Source: SSF14 sp037045585
GTDB taxonomy: Bacteria; Actinomycetota; Acidimicrobiia; Acidimicrobiales; Microtrichaceae
Length of the DNA stretch: 64,000 nucleotides
Direction of reading: 5' to 3'
Assembly: GCA_037045585.1 (NCBI GenBank)
Contig: JBAOIR010000009.1
Location: 141,174-205,173 of the forward strand
In this document: positions 55,562 through 63,409 of the stretch, piece by piece
Layout: each line of letters starts with the position of its first letter
Numbering within the stretch: the stretch's first letter is position 1
The notes under the pieces: model-generated
What the model was told of the DNA's origin: nothing
Databases searched by the model: none
What the model saw: only the letters and a program-made list of their open reading frames with translations
Made by a program: the position numbers and the translations under genes

Positions 55562-56860
55562 TGTGATCTCTCACGACATAGGAAACCCTCGAACCCTCAG
55601 GTTCGGGGGTTTTGTCGTTTCTGGGAGCGGGGTTCGCCGGTGGGTTGGTAGTTCCGGGTGGGGTCGAGGGTGAGGTGGCGGAGGAGTTCGCCGGTGGCGG
55701 CGTTGACGATGCGGATGTCGAGGTCGGCGACGAGGACGATGACGTGGGTTCGGGCGTGTTCTCGGCCGATCCCGATGTGGTGCAGCCGGCTGTTGTGGCG
55801 CAGCGTGATCTTGCCGGTGGTATCGATTCGGTCGTGGCGGACCCGGTAATGCGCGTCGTGGTCGGCCGGGGCGGGCACGGCTTTGGGGCGGGCCTTGTAG
55901 ATGGTGGCGGGTGTCGCGCTGTGTGGGAGTGAGCGGTGAGGTCGGTGGTGGTTGTAGATCTCGACGAACTCGTCGAGCTGGTGTTGCAACGTGTCGATCG
56001 CGGTAGCGCGGGGTTGGCCGGTGAGCCATTTCTTGAGGGTCTGGTGGAACCGTTCGACTTTGCCGCAGGTGGTGGGGTGGTTCGGCCGGGAGTTCTTCTG
56101 GAGCACACCGTGGCGGGCGAGTTCGGTCTCGAAGCTGTTGATGCCGCCGCGGCCGCCAGCGAAGCGCGCCGTGTACACCAAGCCGTTGTCGGTCAGCGTT
56201 GAGGCCGGCGGCCCATAGGTGGCGACGTTCGCGAGGAACGTCGCGGTCACAGCTGTGCCGGTGACGGGGCGGTGCGCGGTGATCGAGAGTGCGTAGCGGG
56301 AGTGGTCGTCGAGCCACACGAGGACTTCGATATCGGCGCCACCGGCGAGGCGCCAGTGGGTGAAGTCGGATTGCCAGCACTCGTTGGGAAGATCGGCTTG
56401 GAAGCGGATGTAGGACGATTTCGGTCGCTTCTTGGGGTTCGGGGTGATCTCGCCGGCTGCGGTGAGGTAGCGGTGGATCGTCGAGGTCGAGACCGGTGTC
56501 TGGTGGTGGTGTTCGAGGTGCCACGCGATCGTGTCGCATCCGGCGTCGAGGCCATCGGTGCCGAGCTCGCGGCGAAGCCGCAAGATCACCGCCACCAACT
56601 CGGGGCCTAACGCCGTAGGTGAAGTGTTCGGTCGCCGTGACCGGGGTTCGAACGCGGCGTCGCCTTCGGCGCGGTAGCGGGCGACGAGCTTGGACACCCA
56701 CCCTTTCGACACGCCGTAGTCGCGGGCCACGTCCGCTTGGGAACGCCCCTCGAGCACGACCGCGGTGATGATCAACCGGTTCTTCGACACCCCCGCACAC
56801 GACCACCAAACCGTTTCCTATGACGCGACAGATGGGTTTCCGATGTCCTGGGACAGCACA
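55562..56860 (-). mobile_element. IS481-family insertion sequence
   Basis: About 1.3 kb with imperfect ~27-bp inverted repeats at 55562-55588 and 56834-56860 (about 21 of 27 matching, sharing GACAT and GGAAACCC). It carries one intact transposase. No target duplication is obvious. Copies of its kind (the 54064 remnant) are present in the same island. Confidence 0.8.
55597..56790 (-). CDS. IS481-family transposase
   Basis: 397 residues from GTG 56790. N-terminal HTH (SQADVARDYGVSKGWVSKLV) and RNase H-like catalytic core with CWQSDFTHW (D), LTDNGLVY (D) and GKVERFHQTL (E). A C-terminal ~80-residue extension ends with VADLDIRIVNAATGELLRH. Intact, probably active. Confidence 0.93.
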   Translation of the reverse strand: MSKNRLIITAVVLEGRSQADVARDYGVSKGWVSKLVARYRAEGDAAFEPRSRRPNTSPTALGPELVAVILRLRRELGTDGLDAGCDTIAWHLEHHHQTPVSTSTIHRYLTAAGEITPNPKKRPKSSYIRFQADLPNECWQSDFTHWRLAGGADIEVLVWLDDHSRYALSITAHRPVTGTAVTATFLANVATYGPPASTLTDNGLVYTARFAGGRGGINSFETELARHGVLQKNSRPNHPTTCGKVERFHQTLKKWLTGQPRATAIDTLQHQLDEFVEIYNHHRPHRSLPHSATPATIYKARPKAVPAPADHDAHYRVRHDRIDTTGKITLRHNSRLHHIGIGREHARTHVIVLVADLDIRIVNAATGELLRHLTLDPTRNYQPTGEPRSQKRQNPRT

Positions 56861-57071
56861 CCCCCTCCGACACGTCCCGAACGATGTTCGGGCGCTCGAA
56901 TCCCCGATTTCTCGGGGCGTTCGCGCCTCGATCATCGGGGGGAGTACAACTCCAGGCCACCCGTCGAGGCCATCGACGACGGGACCCGAGCTGTTCTTGG
57001 CGTCTGAGTAGCCGTGGCGACCTCGCCACCTTTGGGACTGGCGACGCTTGCGGGTGACGCCGCCTGCCGGG
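56861..57071. other. Intergenic segment with tRNA-end repeat and two hairpins
   Basis: No gene. Contains CCCCCTCCGACAC (56861-56873), identical to 13 nt at the 3' end of tRNA-Leu, then perfect stem CCCGAAC-GAT-GTTCGGG (56876-56892) and CCCCGA-TTTC-TCGGGG (~56902-56917). Candidate island boundary or bidirectional terminator. Confidence 0.55.
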
Positions 57072-57392
57072 TCAGCCGGCGTGGAAGTTGCTGTACATGT
57101 CGATCATGGCGCCTGCGACGGCGAGCGACACTCCTGCAACGAAGATCCTGACGGTCGTTCGGTAGTAGCCCGCGGCGCGATCTGATGGGACGCCGATCTG
57201 CAGGATGCGGGCGAGCACGGTGATCAGGCACACCATCCCGAGGAGTATCAGCCCGCCGACGCTGTAGGCGCCGGTATCGCCCAGAGGTGTGTCGCTCTTG
57301 ACCCAGTTGCTCGCGAAGTTGAGGACGAACCCCAGGATGATCCCGGTCGCTGTGACGAGGGGCTGGCGGTAGGGCTGGAGTTGGTCGTCCAC
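57072..57392 (-). CDS. Small membrane protein next to an exported deiminase
   Basis: 106 residues from GTG 57392, one nt after the deiminase stop. Three hydrophobic stretches (LVTATGIILGFVLNFASNW, VGGLILLGMVCLITVLAR, RIFVAGVSLAVAGAMI), so probably three TM helices. No known family; perhaps cotranscribed with the deiminase and linked to its membrane location. Confidence 0.6.
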   Translation of the reverse strand: MDDQLQPYRQPLVTATGIILGFVLNFASNWVKSDTPLGDTGAYSVGGLILLGMVCLITVLARILQIGVPSDRAAGYYRTTVRIFVAGVSLAVAGAMIDMYSNFHAG

Positions 57393-57393
57393 G

Positions 57394-58569
57394 TCAGCCG
57401 ACCTTGGGTTGTTGTTGGGTGGCGCAGTGGATGCCACCGCCGCCGGCCGCGACGGCGTCGATGTTGATCATGACGATCTCGCGGTCGGGAAAGAGGCCCT
57501 GGAGCACCTCGTGGGCCGCTTCGTCGGCGTCTGTGTCGCCGAACTCGGGAGCGATCACCGCGCCGTTGCACACGTAGTAGTTCATGTAGGTCGCGAGGAA
57601 GTCGTCGCCCTCGCCGCGGGGTTCCTCGGGTTGGACAATCTCGACGATCTCGTAGGGCTCCCCATCGACGGTCCGCGCTGCCGCAACCGCGGCCCGTGTC
57701 GATTCGGCAACCTCGACCCACGGGTCGTCGGGGTCGTCGAACGCCGGAAGGTCGACGACGATGGTGGTCGGCGCTGCGAATCGGGCGAGGGTGTCGATGT
57801 GGCCGTCGGTGATGTCGGCGCCGGCGAGCCCGTCGACCCAGATCACCCGTTCTGCACCCAACGCGTCGAGCATCGACGCCTCGACTTCGGCCTCGCCGCG
57901 GCCGGGGTTGCGGTTGTCGTTCACCCAACTCGACCGGCTCGCCAGCACCGTGCCCTCGCCGTCGACCTCGATTCCTCCGCCCTCGCCGACCAGGCCACTG
58001 TCGATCAGTTCGATCCCCAGGTGTTGGGCCACGACGGCAGCGAGCTGGGTATCGCCAGCGTGCAGCTGCTTTCCACCCCATCCGTTGAACCTGAACCGTC
58101 CAGCTGCGAGCTTCGCCGCACCGCCCTCGTTGGTGCTGACGAGCAGGCACGGGAGGGTGTCGCGGGCCCACAGATCGTCGACGGGCGCGGCGAGCAATTC
58201 GATGTCGCCACCGGTCCGTTCGGCGAGTTGGTCGAGCTGGTCGGGCCGGCACAGCATGGTGACGGGTTCGAACTCGGCGATCGCCAACGCGATCTCCTCG
58301 ATCGTGTCCTGGACGGCTTCGAGGTCGTCGCCCCACACGTCGGCGTTGGACGGCCAGCACATCCAGGTGCGTTCGTGCTCGGTCTCCTCAGCCGGCATGA
58401 ACCAATCCGTCCGTCCTTCAGGGGCAACGGTGGTGCCGCTGGGTTCGCTCGTCCCCGTCGGCCCAGTGCTTGCGGACGGCTCGTCCTCCGTGCCCTCGGA
58501 ACAGGCACCGATCGCTCCAACGGCGAGCGCACCCAGAACGAATCGACGGCGGGGGATCGCAGGGTTCAT
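57394..58569 (-). CDS. Exported agmatine/peptidylarginine deiminase-family lipoprotein
   Basis: 391 residues. Start has twin arginines RRRFVLG (7-13) and a lipobox ending in Cys23, so it is probably Tat-exported and lipid-anchored; a Ser/Thr/Pro linker follows. The catalytic domain is the pentein fold PF04371: LWARD, EGGGIEVDGEGT, TDGHID and GGGGIHCATQQQP with the active cysteine near the end. It differs from the family's usual WxRDxGP: here WARDTLP, so the substrate may not be agmatine. It could release citrulline from extracellular arginine or peptides. Confidence 0.85.
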   Translation of the reverse strand: MNPAIPRRRFVLGALAVGAIGACSEGTEDEPSASTGPTGTSEPSGTTVAPEGRTDWFMPAEETEHERTWMCWPSNADVWGDDLEAVQDTIEEIALAIAEFEPVTMLCRPDQLDQLAERTGGDIELLAAPVDDLWARDTLPCLLVSTNEGGAAKLAAGRFRFNGWGGKQLHAGDTQLAAVVAQHLGIELIDSGLVGEGGGIEVDGEGTVLASRSSWVNDNRNPGRGEAEVEASMLDALGAERVIWVDGLAGADITDGHIDTLARFAAPTTIVVDLPAFDDPDDPWVEVAESTRAAVAAARTVDGEPYEIVEIVQPEEPRGEGDDFLATYMNYYVCNGAVIAPEFGDTDADEAAHEVLQGLFPDREIVMINIDAVAAGGGGIHCATQQQPKVG

Positions 58570-58604
58570 CTGTCGTGCCTCACTGTTGCGCAGCCTTCCG
58601 ACTA

Positions 58605-58624
58605 CTGACTGAAGATTTGGTCAG
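58605..58624 (+). promoter_or_regulatory. Putative operator: CTGAC-N10-GTCAG
   Basis: Perfect 5-bp inverted repeat with a 10-nt spacer (centre-to-centre 15), lying between the divergent deiminase genes and directly before the aguA -10 box. Fits a dimeric repressor such as a TetR or GntR type; the protein is unknown. Confidence 0.45.
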
Positions 58625-58630
58625 TATAGT
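58625..58630 (+). promoter_or_regulatory. aguA -10 box TATAGT, leaderless type
   Basis: TATAGT ends 6 nt before ATG 58637, so the transcript likely starts at the start codon. It adjoins the inverted repeat above. Confidence 0.6.
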
Positions 58631-58636
58631 GACGGG

Positions 58637-59707
58637 ATGGATCAGGAACTTGCGAACGAGATTGGCACGCCACGGGAGCGCGGCTACGCGATGCCTGCGG
58701 AATGGACGCAGCACGCGGGTTGTCTGATGGCCTGGCCGAATCGGGTCGAGCTCTGGGGCGCGCAGTTGGCGGAGGCACAACGGGACTACTCCCTCGTCGC
58801 CCGAGCGATTGCTCGGTTCGAGCCGGTCGTGATGATCTGCAATCCCGGCACGAGCGAGACGGTGCGCGAGCTCTGTGGCCCAGAGGTGCTGCCGATCGAG
58901 ATGCCGATCAACGACTCGTGGGCACGGGACAGCGGCCCGGCATTCGTCCGGCGGCACAGCGGGTCCGACGATGTTGCACTGGTCGGGTTCGGTTTCAACG
59001 CCTGGGGCAACCGCTGGCATCCCCACGATGACGACGCCGCGCTCAGCGAGCGTGTGGCCGAATGGCTCGGCCTTCCGTACTTCCGTGCACCGTTCGTGTT
59101 GGAGGGTGGATCGTTCTTCGTCGACGGCGATGGAACGGTGATCACCACCGAGCAGTGTCTGCTGAACCCGAATCGAAATCCCGATCTCACACGCGACGAG
59201 ATCGCAGCGTTGCTGTGCGACTACCTCGGTGCCACCACGGTCGTGTGGCTCCCGTACGGCCACAGCCTCGACGTCGGACCGAACGGAACCGACGGCCATG
59301 TTGACGGTGTGCTGCAGTACGTCGCCCCGGGCCGGGTGATGCTGGAGGTCGTGTCCGATCCGTCCTCGCCGGAGCACGATCGCGGTGTCGCCAATCTCGC
59401 CGCGATCGATCGCCAGTGCGACGCAGCCGGCCGAGCCTTCACCATCGACCGACTCGACCCCGGCGTGGACGCTGCGGTGTCCTACGCCAACCACTACCTC
59501 GCCAACGGCGCGGTCATCGTGCCGGTCTCCGGCTCGGGCAACCAGCCCGCGAGCGCTGTTGAGGCGCGGTCGCTCGAACGACTGGCCGAGATCTACCCCG
59601 ATCGCGAGATCGTCCCGGTACCCGGCGGGGTCATCGCCGACGGTGGGGGCGGGCCGCACTGCATCACCCAGCAGATCCCCACCGGCGTGACCATCCCGGG
59701 CATCTGA
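58637..59707 (+). CDS. aguA: Agmatine deiminase
   Basis: 356 residues, no signal: cytoplasmic. Converts agmatine to N-carbamoylputrescine. MPAEWTQHAGCLMAWP, NDSWARDSGPAFV, FGFNAWGNRW, LEGGSFFVDGDGT, NGTDGHVDGV and GGGGPHCITQQIP (catalytic cysteine near residue 345) are the family's full set. Divergent from the exported paralogue; the two may deal with inner and outer substrates. Confidence 0.93.
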   Translation: MDQELANEIGTPRERGYAMPAEWTQHAGCLMAWPNRVELWGAQLAEAQRDYSLVARAIARFEPVVMICNPGTSETVRELCGPEVLPIEMPINDSWARDSGPAFVRRHSGSDDVALVGFGFNAWGNRWHPHDDDAALSERVAEWLGLPYFRAPFVLEGGSFFVDGDGTVITTEQCLLNPNRNPDLTRDEIAALLCDYLGATTVVWLPYGHSLDVGPNGTDGHVDGVLQYVAPGRVMLEVVSDPSSPEHDRGVANLAAIDRQCDAAGRAFTIDRLDPGVDAAVSYANHYLANGAVIVPVSGSGNQPASAVEARSLERLAEIYPDREIVPVPGGVIADGGGGPHCITQQIPTGVTIPGI

Positions 59708-60676
59708 TCAGACCAGGTGGCAGGCCACCTGCCGGCCAGCGCCGAGCTCGACCAAGACCGGCTCGACCTCCGCGCACCTCGGCTCGGCGACTGGGCATCG
59801 GCCGCGGAATCGGCACCCGAGGTCGATGTCGTTCGACGTCGGCAGGTCACCGGTGAGTCCGGAGCGCCCGGGCGGCGCTGACCGATCGAGTCGGGGAGCG
59901 GCCGCAAGGAGGCCTCTGGTGTACGGATGCTGGGGACGTTCGAAGAGCTGGTCGGTGGGCTGGTCCTCCACGACCCGCCCGAGGTAGCAGACCAGGACAC
60001 GGTCGGTCACCTGTCGAACGACCGCCAGGTCGTGGGAGATGAACACCAGGGTCAACCCCAGCTCTCGTCGGAGGCGATTGAACAGGTTGAGGATCGACGC
60101 CTGCACCGAGACGTCGAGCGCCGCGACGGCCTCGTCGGCGATGAGCACGTCGGGTTCGAGTGCGAGCGCCCGGGCGATCGCTGCACGTTGACGTTGTCCA
60201 CCGGACAGATCGCCGGGGAGGGCACCGAGCGTCGAGGCCGGCAGTTCGACGAGGTCGAGGAGTTCACGGCATCGCTGTTCGACCTCGCCCTCCGGCCTCA
60301 GATCATGTGCCACGACCATCTCGGCCAGCGCCGCGCCGATCGTCATTTTCGGGTTCAACGAGGTGCCCGGGTCCTGGAATACCATTTGGATCCGCCGCGC
60401 CGTTGCGGCGTCACGCCGACGGCCGACGGGCGCTCCGTCGAGGAGGATCGTTCCGCCGGTTGGTTCGACGAGGCCGAGGATCGACCGTGCCAACGTGCTC
60501 TTTCCGCACCCGGACTCGCCGACGACGCCCACAGCGCTGCCTCGCTCGACCGCCAGCGACACGTGGTCCACGGCGACAATTGCCGATTGCGGCCGTCGCC
60601 GGAGGAAGGCCCATGCCGCAGAGCCGACCGGGAATCGACAGAGCAGATCGTGGATCTCGATGATCGGCATCGTCAT
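59708..60676 (-). CDS. dppF: Peptide ABC transporter ATP-binding protein, DppF-type
   Basis: 322 residues. Walker A VVGESGCGKSTL, Q-loop MVFQDPGTSLNP, LSGGQRQRAAIARALA signature, Walker B DVLIADEAVAALD, H-loop FISHDLAVV, then the OPP_C domain with CRFRGRCPVAEPRC (four cysteines). ATG 60676 overlaps the upstream gene's stop (ATGA). It works with DppD as the two ATPases of a dipeptide/oligopeptide importer. Confidence 0.93.
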   Translation of the reverse strand: MTMPIIEIHDLLCRFPVGSAAWAFLRRRPQSAIVAVDHVSLAVERGSAVGVVGESGCGKSTLARSILGLVEPTGGTILLDGAPVGRRRDAATARRIQMVFQDPGTSLNPKMTIGAALAEMVVAHDLRPEGEVEQRCRELLDLVELPASTLGALPGDLSGGQRQRAAIARALALEPDVLIADEAVAALDVSVQASILNLFNRLRRELGLTLVFISHDLAVVRQVTDRVLVCYLGRVVEDQPTDQLFERPQHPYTRGLLAAAPRLDRSAPPGRSGLTGDLPTSNDIDLGCRFRGRCPVAEPRCAEVEPVLVELGAGRQVACHLV

Positions 60677-61651
60677 GAGCCGTAGAGCCGATCAGCACGA
60701 ATGCACGCAGTCGAGCGCGCACCGGCATCGACCAGTTGGTGGGAGGCGGACGCGCAATTCCGCAACGGCGTGGGGGCACCTGGGAGCGAATCGGCAGCCG
60801 CCGGGAAAATGGTCGGGGTCCGGAGGTTGTCCGGGAATGCTCGGCAGCGGGCCATCCGACTTCTGCATGGACGGGATCGAGCGGATCAGCGCCTCGGTGT
60901 AGGGATGTCGGGGGCGCGACAGCACCTCGGTGGTCGGACCGGTCTCCATGACCCGGCCGGCGTACATGACGACGATCCGGTCGCAGATTTGGTTGAGCAC
61001 CGCGAGGTCGTGCGAGACGAAGACCACCGAGAGACCGCGGTCGGCGCGAATGTCGAGCAGGAGCGACAGGATCTGGTCCTGCACCGACACGTCGAGCGCC
61101 GTGGTCGGCTCGTCACACAGCAGGAGCCGCGGCTCAGTGGCCAGCGCCAGGGCGATCACGACGCGCTGTCGTTGCCCACCGGAGAGTTCGTGGGGCCACA
61201 TGCGTGCGCGTTGCGCCGCTGACGGGACACCGACCGACGTGAGGAGTTCGATCGATTGCCGTCGGGCTTCCTCGCGCCCGACCCGGTGCGCGGAACGAAT
61301 CGCCAACTCGAGGTGATCCCCGATCCGCTTGGTGGGACTGAGCGCGCTCAAGGGCTCCTGGAAGACGAATGAGACACCCTTGCCGCGGAGGGCACGTGGG
61401 TCGTGATCGGTCAGGCCGTCGCCACGAGGGTCGCTGCGCATCGAGCCCGACACCGTTGCGAAGGGCGGACTCAGTCCGATGATCGACCGCAACGTCAACG
61501 ACTTCCCCGATCCCGACTCGCCGGCGATGCCGACGATCTCCCCGCGACCGACATCGAAGCTCACGTCGTCGACCGGGGCGACCGATCTGTCGTGCCGAGT
61601 GATCTCCACGCGTAGTTCTCGGACCGAGAGCACCGATTCGGCAGAGTTCAT
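60673..61651 (-). CDS. dppD: Peptide ABC transporter ATP-binding protein, DppD-type (frameshifted end)
   Basis: About 325 residues if repaired. GIAGESGSGKSLTLR (Walker A), FVFQEPLSALSP, ELSGGQRQRVVIALALA, LLLCDEPTTALD, VVFVSHDLAVL, and a C-terminal GGCRFAPRCPH. Near 60755-60765 one base must be dropped: CPH then continues LRNCASASHQLVDAGARSTACIR... and stops at 60673, overlapping dppF by 4 nt. Unrepaired, it would stop at 60692 after an unlikely tail. Confidence 0.9.
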
Positions 61652-62469
61652 CTCGCGCGCTCCTCGAGCGCGTCACCGACGAGCGAGAGGCCGAGGCCGT
61701 AGACCGCGATCACCAGGCCCGGGACGGTGGCGAGCCACCACTGGTTGCGAAGGTGTGGTTGACCACCGGCGATCATCGCCCCCCACTCCGGCGTTGGCGC
61801 TGGGATGCCGAGGCCGAGGAACGAGAACGCAGCGAGACCGAGCGTGGCGAACACGATGTCCGATGGCAGGTAGACGAGGGTCTGACCGATCACGTTGGGC
61901 ACGACGTGGCGGGCGATGATCCGTCGACGCGGCAGCCCCGCCGTTTCGACCGCCTCGATGTAGGGGAGCGTGCGAACACGGAGCACCTCGGCGCGCACCA
62001 GCCGTGCGTACACGACCCAGGCCAGGAGGGTGAAGGCGACCACGATCGACGTTGCACCCTGCCCGAACGCGACGACCAGCGCGATGACCAGGATGTAGCT
62101 GGGGAAGGCTTGGACCACATCGGCCAGCCGCATCACCACCGCGTCGATCCATCCTCCCCGGTATCCGGCAACGAGGCCGAGCGCTGTACCGAGGAACGCA
62201 GGGAGGAGCGCGCCCAGGAGTCCGACTGGCAGGTCGACGCGGATCGAGTGGATCAGGCGGGATACCACGTCGCGGCCGAGTTCGTCCGTGCCGAGCCAGT
62301 GCACGGCCGACGGCGCGGCGAGCCGATTCGCCGGATCCTGCAGGAGCGGATCGGCTGGCGAGATCCACGGAGCCAAGATGCCGGCGAGGACGAAGACCGC
62401 GAAGATGGCCAGGCCGATGTGGGCGGCCGGGGTCAACGAGGTCGGCGCTCCGTCGCTCCGGGCCTTCAC
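61648..62469 (-). CDS. dppC: Peptide ABC transporter permease, DppC-type
   Basis: 273 residues from GTG 62469. About six TM segments; HWLGTDELGRDVVSRLIH is the classic DppC motif and EAVETAGLPRRRIIARHVVPN the EAA loop contacting the ATPase. ATG/TGA overlaps join it to dppD and dppB. Confidence 0.92.
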   Translation of the reverse strand: MKARSDGAPTSLTPAAHIGLAIFAVFVLAGILAPWISPADPLLQDPANRLAAPSAVHWLGTDELGRDVVSRLIHSIRVDLPVGLLGALLPAFLGTALGLVAGYRGGWIDAVVMRLADVVQAFPSYILVIALVVAFGQGATSIVVAFTLLAWVVYARLVRAEVLRVRTLPYIEAVETAGLPRRRIIARHVVPNVIGQTLVYLPSDIVFATLGLAAFSFLGLGIPAPTPEWGAMIAGGQPHLRNQWWLATVPGLVIAVYGLGLSLVGDALEERAR

Positions 62470-63407
62470 GAGATCCGCACCCGCGGGTCGAGCAGCGTGT
62501 TGACCACGTCGGCAACAAGGTTCACGACGACCACGGCGACAGCGAACAGCAAGGTGTATCCCTGAATCGCAGGAAGGTCACGGCCTCGCGCCGCCAACAC
62601 CAGTCCCTGACCGATGCCGGGGATCGCGAAGGTCGACTCGATGACCACGGCACCGAACAGGAGGTAGCCGACTTCCAGAGCGACCAGCGTCACGGTCGAG
62701 GACGAGGCGTTGCGCAAGACGAACCGCCGAAGGATCGTCCCATCGCTGAGTCCGAGTGAGCGGGCGGTGTCGACGTAGTCCTGGTCGTAGGCCGACAGAA
62801 TGCTGGCACGCAGACTTCGAATGAGCACCGGGGCTGACGCCACCGCCAGTGCAAGCCCGGGCAGTGCGACGGCGCGTAGGTGATCCCACGCCGATTCGCC
62901 GAAGCCCCCCGCCGGGAACCAGGGGAGCAGCAACGCGAAGGCCAACAGCAACATGGCGCCGACCCAGAAGCTGGGCAGCGAGAGCCCGAGGAGGCAGACG
63001 AATCGGATGAGGTGGTCCGCGACGCCGCCTTCTCGGCGGGCCGCGACGATGGCCAGCGGCACCGTCAGCACGCCGGTCAGTGCCAGGCCAGCGCCCAACA
63101 ACCACAGCGTCGGCTCGATCCGCGCCCCGACCATCGCTGCGACCGACTCGCCGGACTTGTACGAGAACCCGAGATCGCCGCGGAGGACCCCACCCGCGTA
63201 GTCGCCGTACTGGACGACAAGCGGACGGTCGATGCCCAGCTCGGTGCGGATCTCGGCCACCTCCTCGTGGGACGCCCGAGGACCCGCGACGTTGCGCGCA
63301 GGGTCACCTGGCGCGACGTGGAGCAAGAGAAAGACGACGAGGACGATCCCCGCCAACATCGGGATCGCCTGAGCGAAGCGTGTCAGAACGAACCCGAAGC
63401 GGCCCAT
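62466..63407 (-). CDS. dppB: Peptide ABC transporter permease, DppB-type
   Basis: 313 residues from ATG 63407. Six TM segments; HVAPGDPARNVAGPRASHEEVAEIR and ELGIDRPLVVQYG near the N-terminus and DYVDTARSLGLSDGTILRR as EAA loop; FAIPGIGQGLVLAARGRDLPAIQGYTLL near the end, all typical of DppB/OppB. A longer reading to 63455 would overlap the SBP gene and is rejected. Confidence 0.92.
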   Translation of the reverse strand: MGRFGFVLTRFAQAIPMLAGIVLVVFLLLHVAPGDPARNVAGPRASHEEVAEIRTELGIDRPLVVQYGDYAGGVLRGDLGFSYKSGESVAAMVGARIEPTLWLLGAGLALTGVLTVPLAIVAARREGGVADHLIRFVCLLGLSLPSFWVGAMLLLAFALLLPWFPAGGFGESAWDHLRAVALPGLALAVASAPVLIRSLRASILSAYDQDYVDTARSLGLSDGTILRRFVLRNASSSTVTLVALEVGYLLFGAVVIESTFAIPGIGQGLVLAARGRDLPAIQGYTLLFAVAVVVVNLVADVVNTLLDPRVRIS

Positions 63408-63409
63408 GC

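Noticed and set aside
56876..56892. CGAACGATGTTCG considered as a third LexA box
   Set aside because: Spacer is 3 nt, not 4, and no promoter lies beside it; treated as a hairpin.
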